15,019 bases of DNA from an uncultured Moraxellaceae bacterium (GTDB lineage Bacteria > Pseudomonadota > Gammaproteobacteria > Pseudomonadales > Moraxellaceae), in contig CALFYA010000192.1 in the NCBI GenBank assembly GCA_937952925.1, forward strand, positions 1 to 15,019. Direction: 5' to 3'. Numbering within the stretch: the first letter of the stretch is position 1; each line of letters starts with the position of its first letter. The notes below the pieces were generated by a model that saw nothing but the letters and a program-made list of their open reading frames with translations, was not told the origin of the DNA and made no database searches. Made by a program: the position numbers and the translations under genes. Of the stretch, positions 14,271-15,019 are shown piece after piece.

Positions 14271-15019
14271 TTACTCCTGTGCGACGCCAAACGCGGCGGC
14301 TTGTTCAATATTGACCGACACCAAACGCGATACTCCCGCCTCTGGCATGGTCACACCCAATAAATCATGCGCCATCATCATCGCCAATTTGTTGTGGCTG
14401 ATGTAAATAAACTGTACCTGTGCCGACAGCTCTTGTACCAAATTGCAAAATCGTTGCACGTTGGCATCATCAAGTGGCGCATCCACCTCATCGAGCAAGC
14501 AAAATGGTGCTGGATTGAGGCGGAAAATGGCGAACACCAATGCTAAAGCGGTTAGGGCTTTCTCGCCACCAGATAGTAGGGCAATACTGCTATTTTTCTT
14601 ACCTGGTGGCTGTGCCATCAGGCGCACACCCGACTGCCAGCCTTCCTCCAAAGTCAGGCTGGCTTGCCCACCGCCAAACACTTTGGGAAACAACACCTGT
14701 AGCTCGGCATTGACCCGATCAAACGTGCTCATAAACAGGCTGCGCGTTTCTTGGTCAATGGTGCGCATGGCCTGCTCAAGCTGGCTGATCGTCGATTCTA
14801 AGTCTTGGATTTGATGCTGCAATTCGTCATACCGCGCAGTGATCTCTGCGAGGGCTGCGGGCGCTGCCAAGTTGAGCTCGCCCAAACGGGCAATTTGGCG
14901 TTCGACTTCAGCCAAACGTTCGTGTCGCTGTCCTTGGTCAGGCTCGACCATTTGTACTGTTGCATCAATTTTGCCGAGCTGCTCGATCAGATGCTGCATT
15001 TGAGTTTTGCAGTCTTGCC
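14271..15019 (-). CDS. smc: Chromosome segregation ATPase SMC (C-terminal part)
   Basis: SMC is the long coiled-coil ATPase that extrudes and organises chromosomal DNA together with ScpA and ScpB. Only about 248 C-terminal residues are in the window; the rest lies beyond base 15019. They include the end of the coiled coil (ARYDELQHQIQDLESTISQL), the FPKVFGGGQASLTL region, the ABC signature LLSGGEKALTALAL, the Walker B/D-loop FCLLDEVDAPLDDAN, and the H-loop YISHNK. The head half is therefore intact, with every residue expected for ATP binding and hydrolysis. The stop lies six bases before the zipA start. Confidence 0.96.
   Translation of the reverse strand, partial: QDCKTQMQHLIEQLGKIDATVQMVEPDQGQRHERLAEVERQIARLGELNLAAPAALAEITARYDELQHQIQDLESTISQLEQAMRTIDQETRSLFMSTFDRVNAELQVLFPKVFGGGQASLTLEEGWQSGVRLMAQPPGKKNSSIALLSGGEKALTALALVFAIFRLNPAPFCLLDEVDAPLDDANVQRFCNLVQELSAQVQFIYISHNKLAMMMAHDLLGVTMPEAGVSRLVSVNIEQAAAFGVAQE

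Overview
The window looks like chromosomal DNA from a gammaproteobacterium of the order Pseudomonadales, most likely Moraxellaceae. The L32, YciO and YceD proteins read very much like those of Acinetobacter from memory, but the core genes are more G+C-rich (about 57% in one hand-counted 60-base line of ligA) than Acinetobacter usually is. No tRNA, rRNA, insertion sequence, integrase or CRISPR array was seen. Most of the window is housekeeping DNA with tight, overlapping operons.

Left part, minus strand (1-2617): yceD, rpmF, plsX and fabD (cut by the window edge) form the familiar ribosomal-protein/phospholipid/fatty-acid operon. A near-consensus promoter sits so close to yceD that the mRNA must be nearly leaderless. 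Diverging from it on the plus strand is yciO (2892-3515). It is followed by trpS-scpA-scpB-rluB (3698-7157), an operon with an extended -10 promoter, two gene overlaps, and a bidirectional hairpin terminator after rluB.

Middle part (7244-10874): a four-gene accessory cassette of about 3.6 kb is wedged between rluB and ligA. Two genes run left: an unrecognised 474-residue protein and a small predicted lipoprotein coupled to it. Two run right: a WYL-domain regulator and an unrecognised 249-residue protein coupled to it. In the gap between the pairs lies a palindrome with perfect 10-bp arms, a good candidate operator for the WYL protein. The cassette is visibly more A+T-rich than its neighbours, most strongly in the WYL gene. 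Its right edge is marked by a perfect 16-bp inverted repeat. A WYL-type regulator beside unknown genes is the usual look of an inducible defence or stress module, but no known defence effector is recognised here, so that reading is inference.

Right part, minus strand (11030-15019): smc (C-terminal part only), then zipA, ending at a strong terminator, then ligA with its own probable promoter. All three subunits of the chromosome-organising SMC-ScpA-ScpB complex are therefore encoded in this window, in two operons that point towards each other across the accessory cassette. The zipA and ligA products serve cell division and DNA replication/repair.
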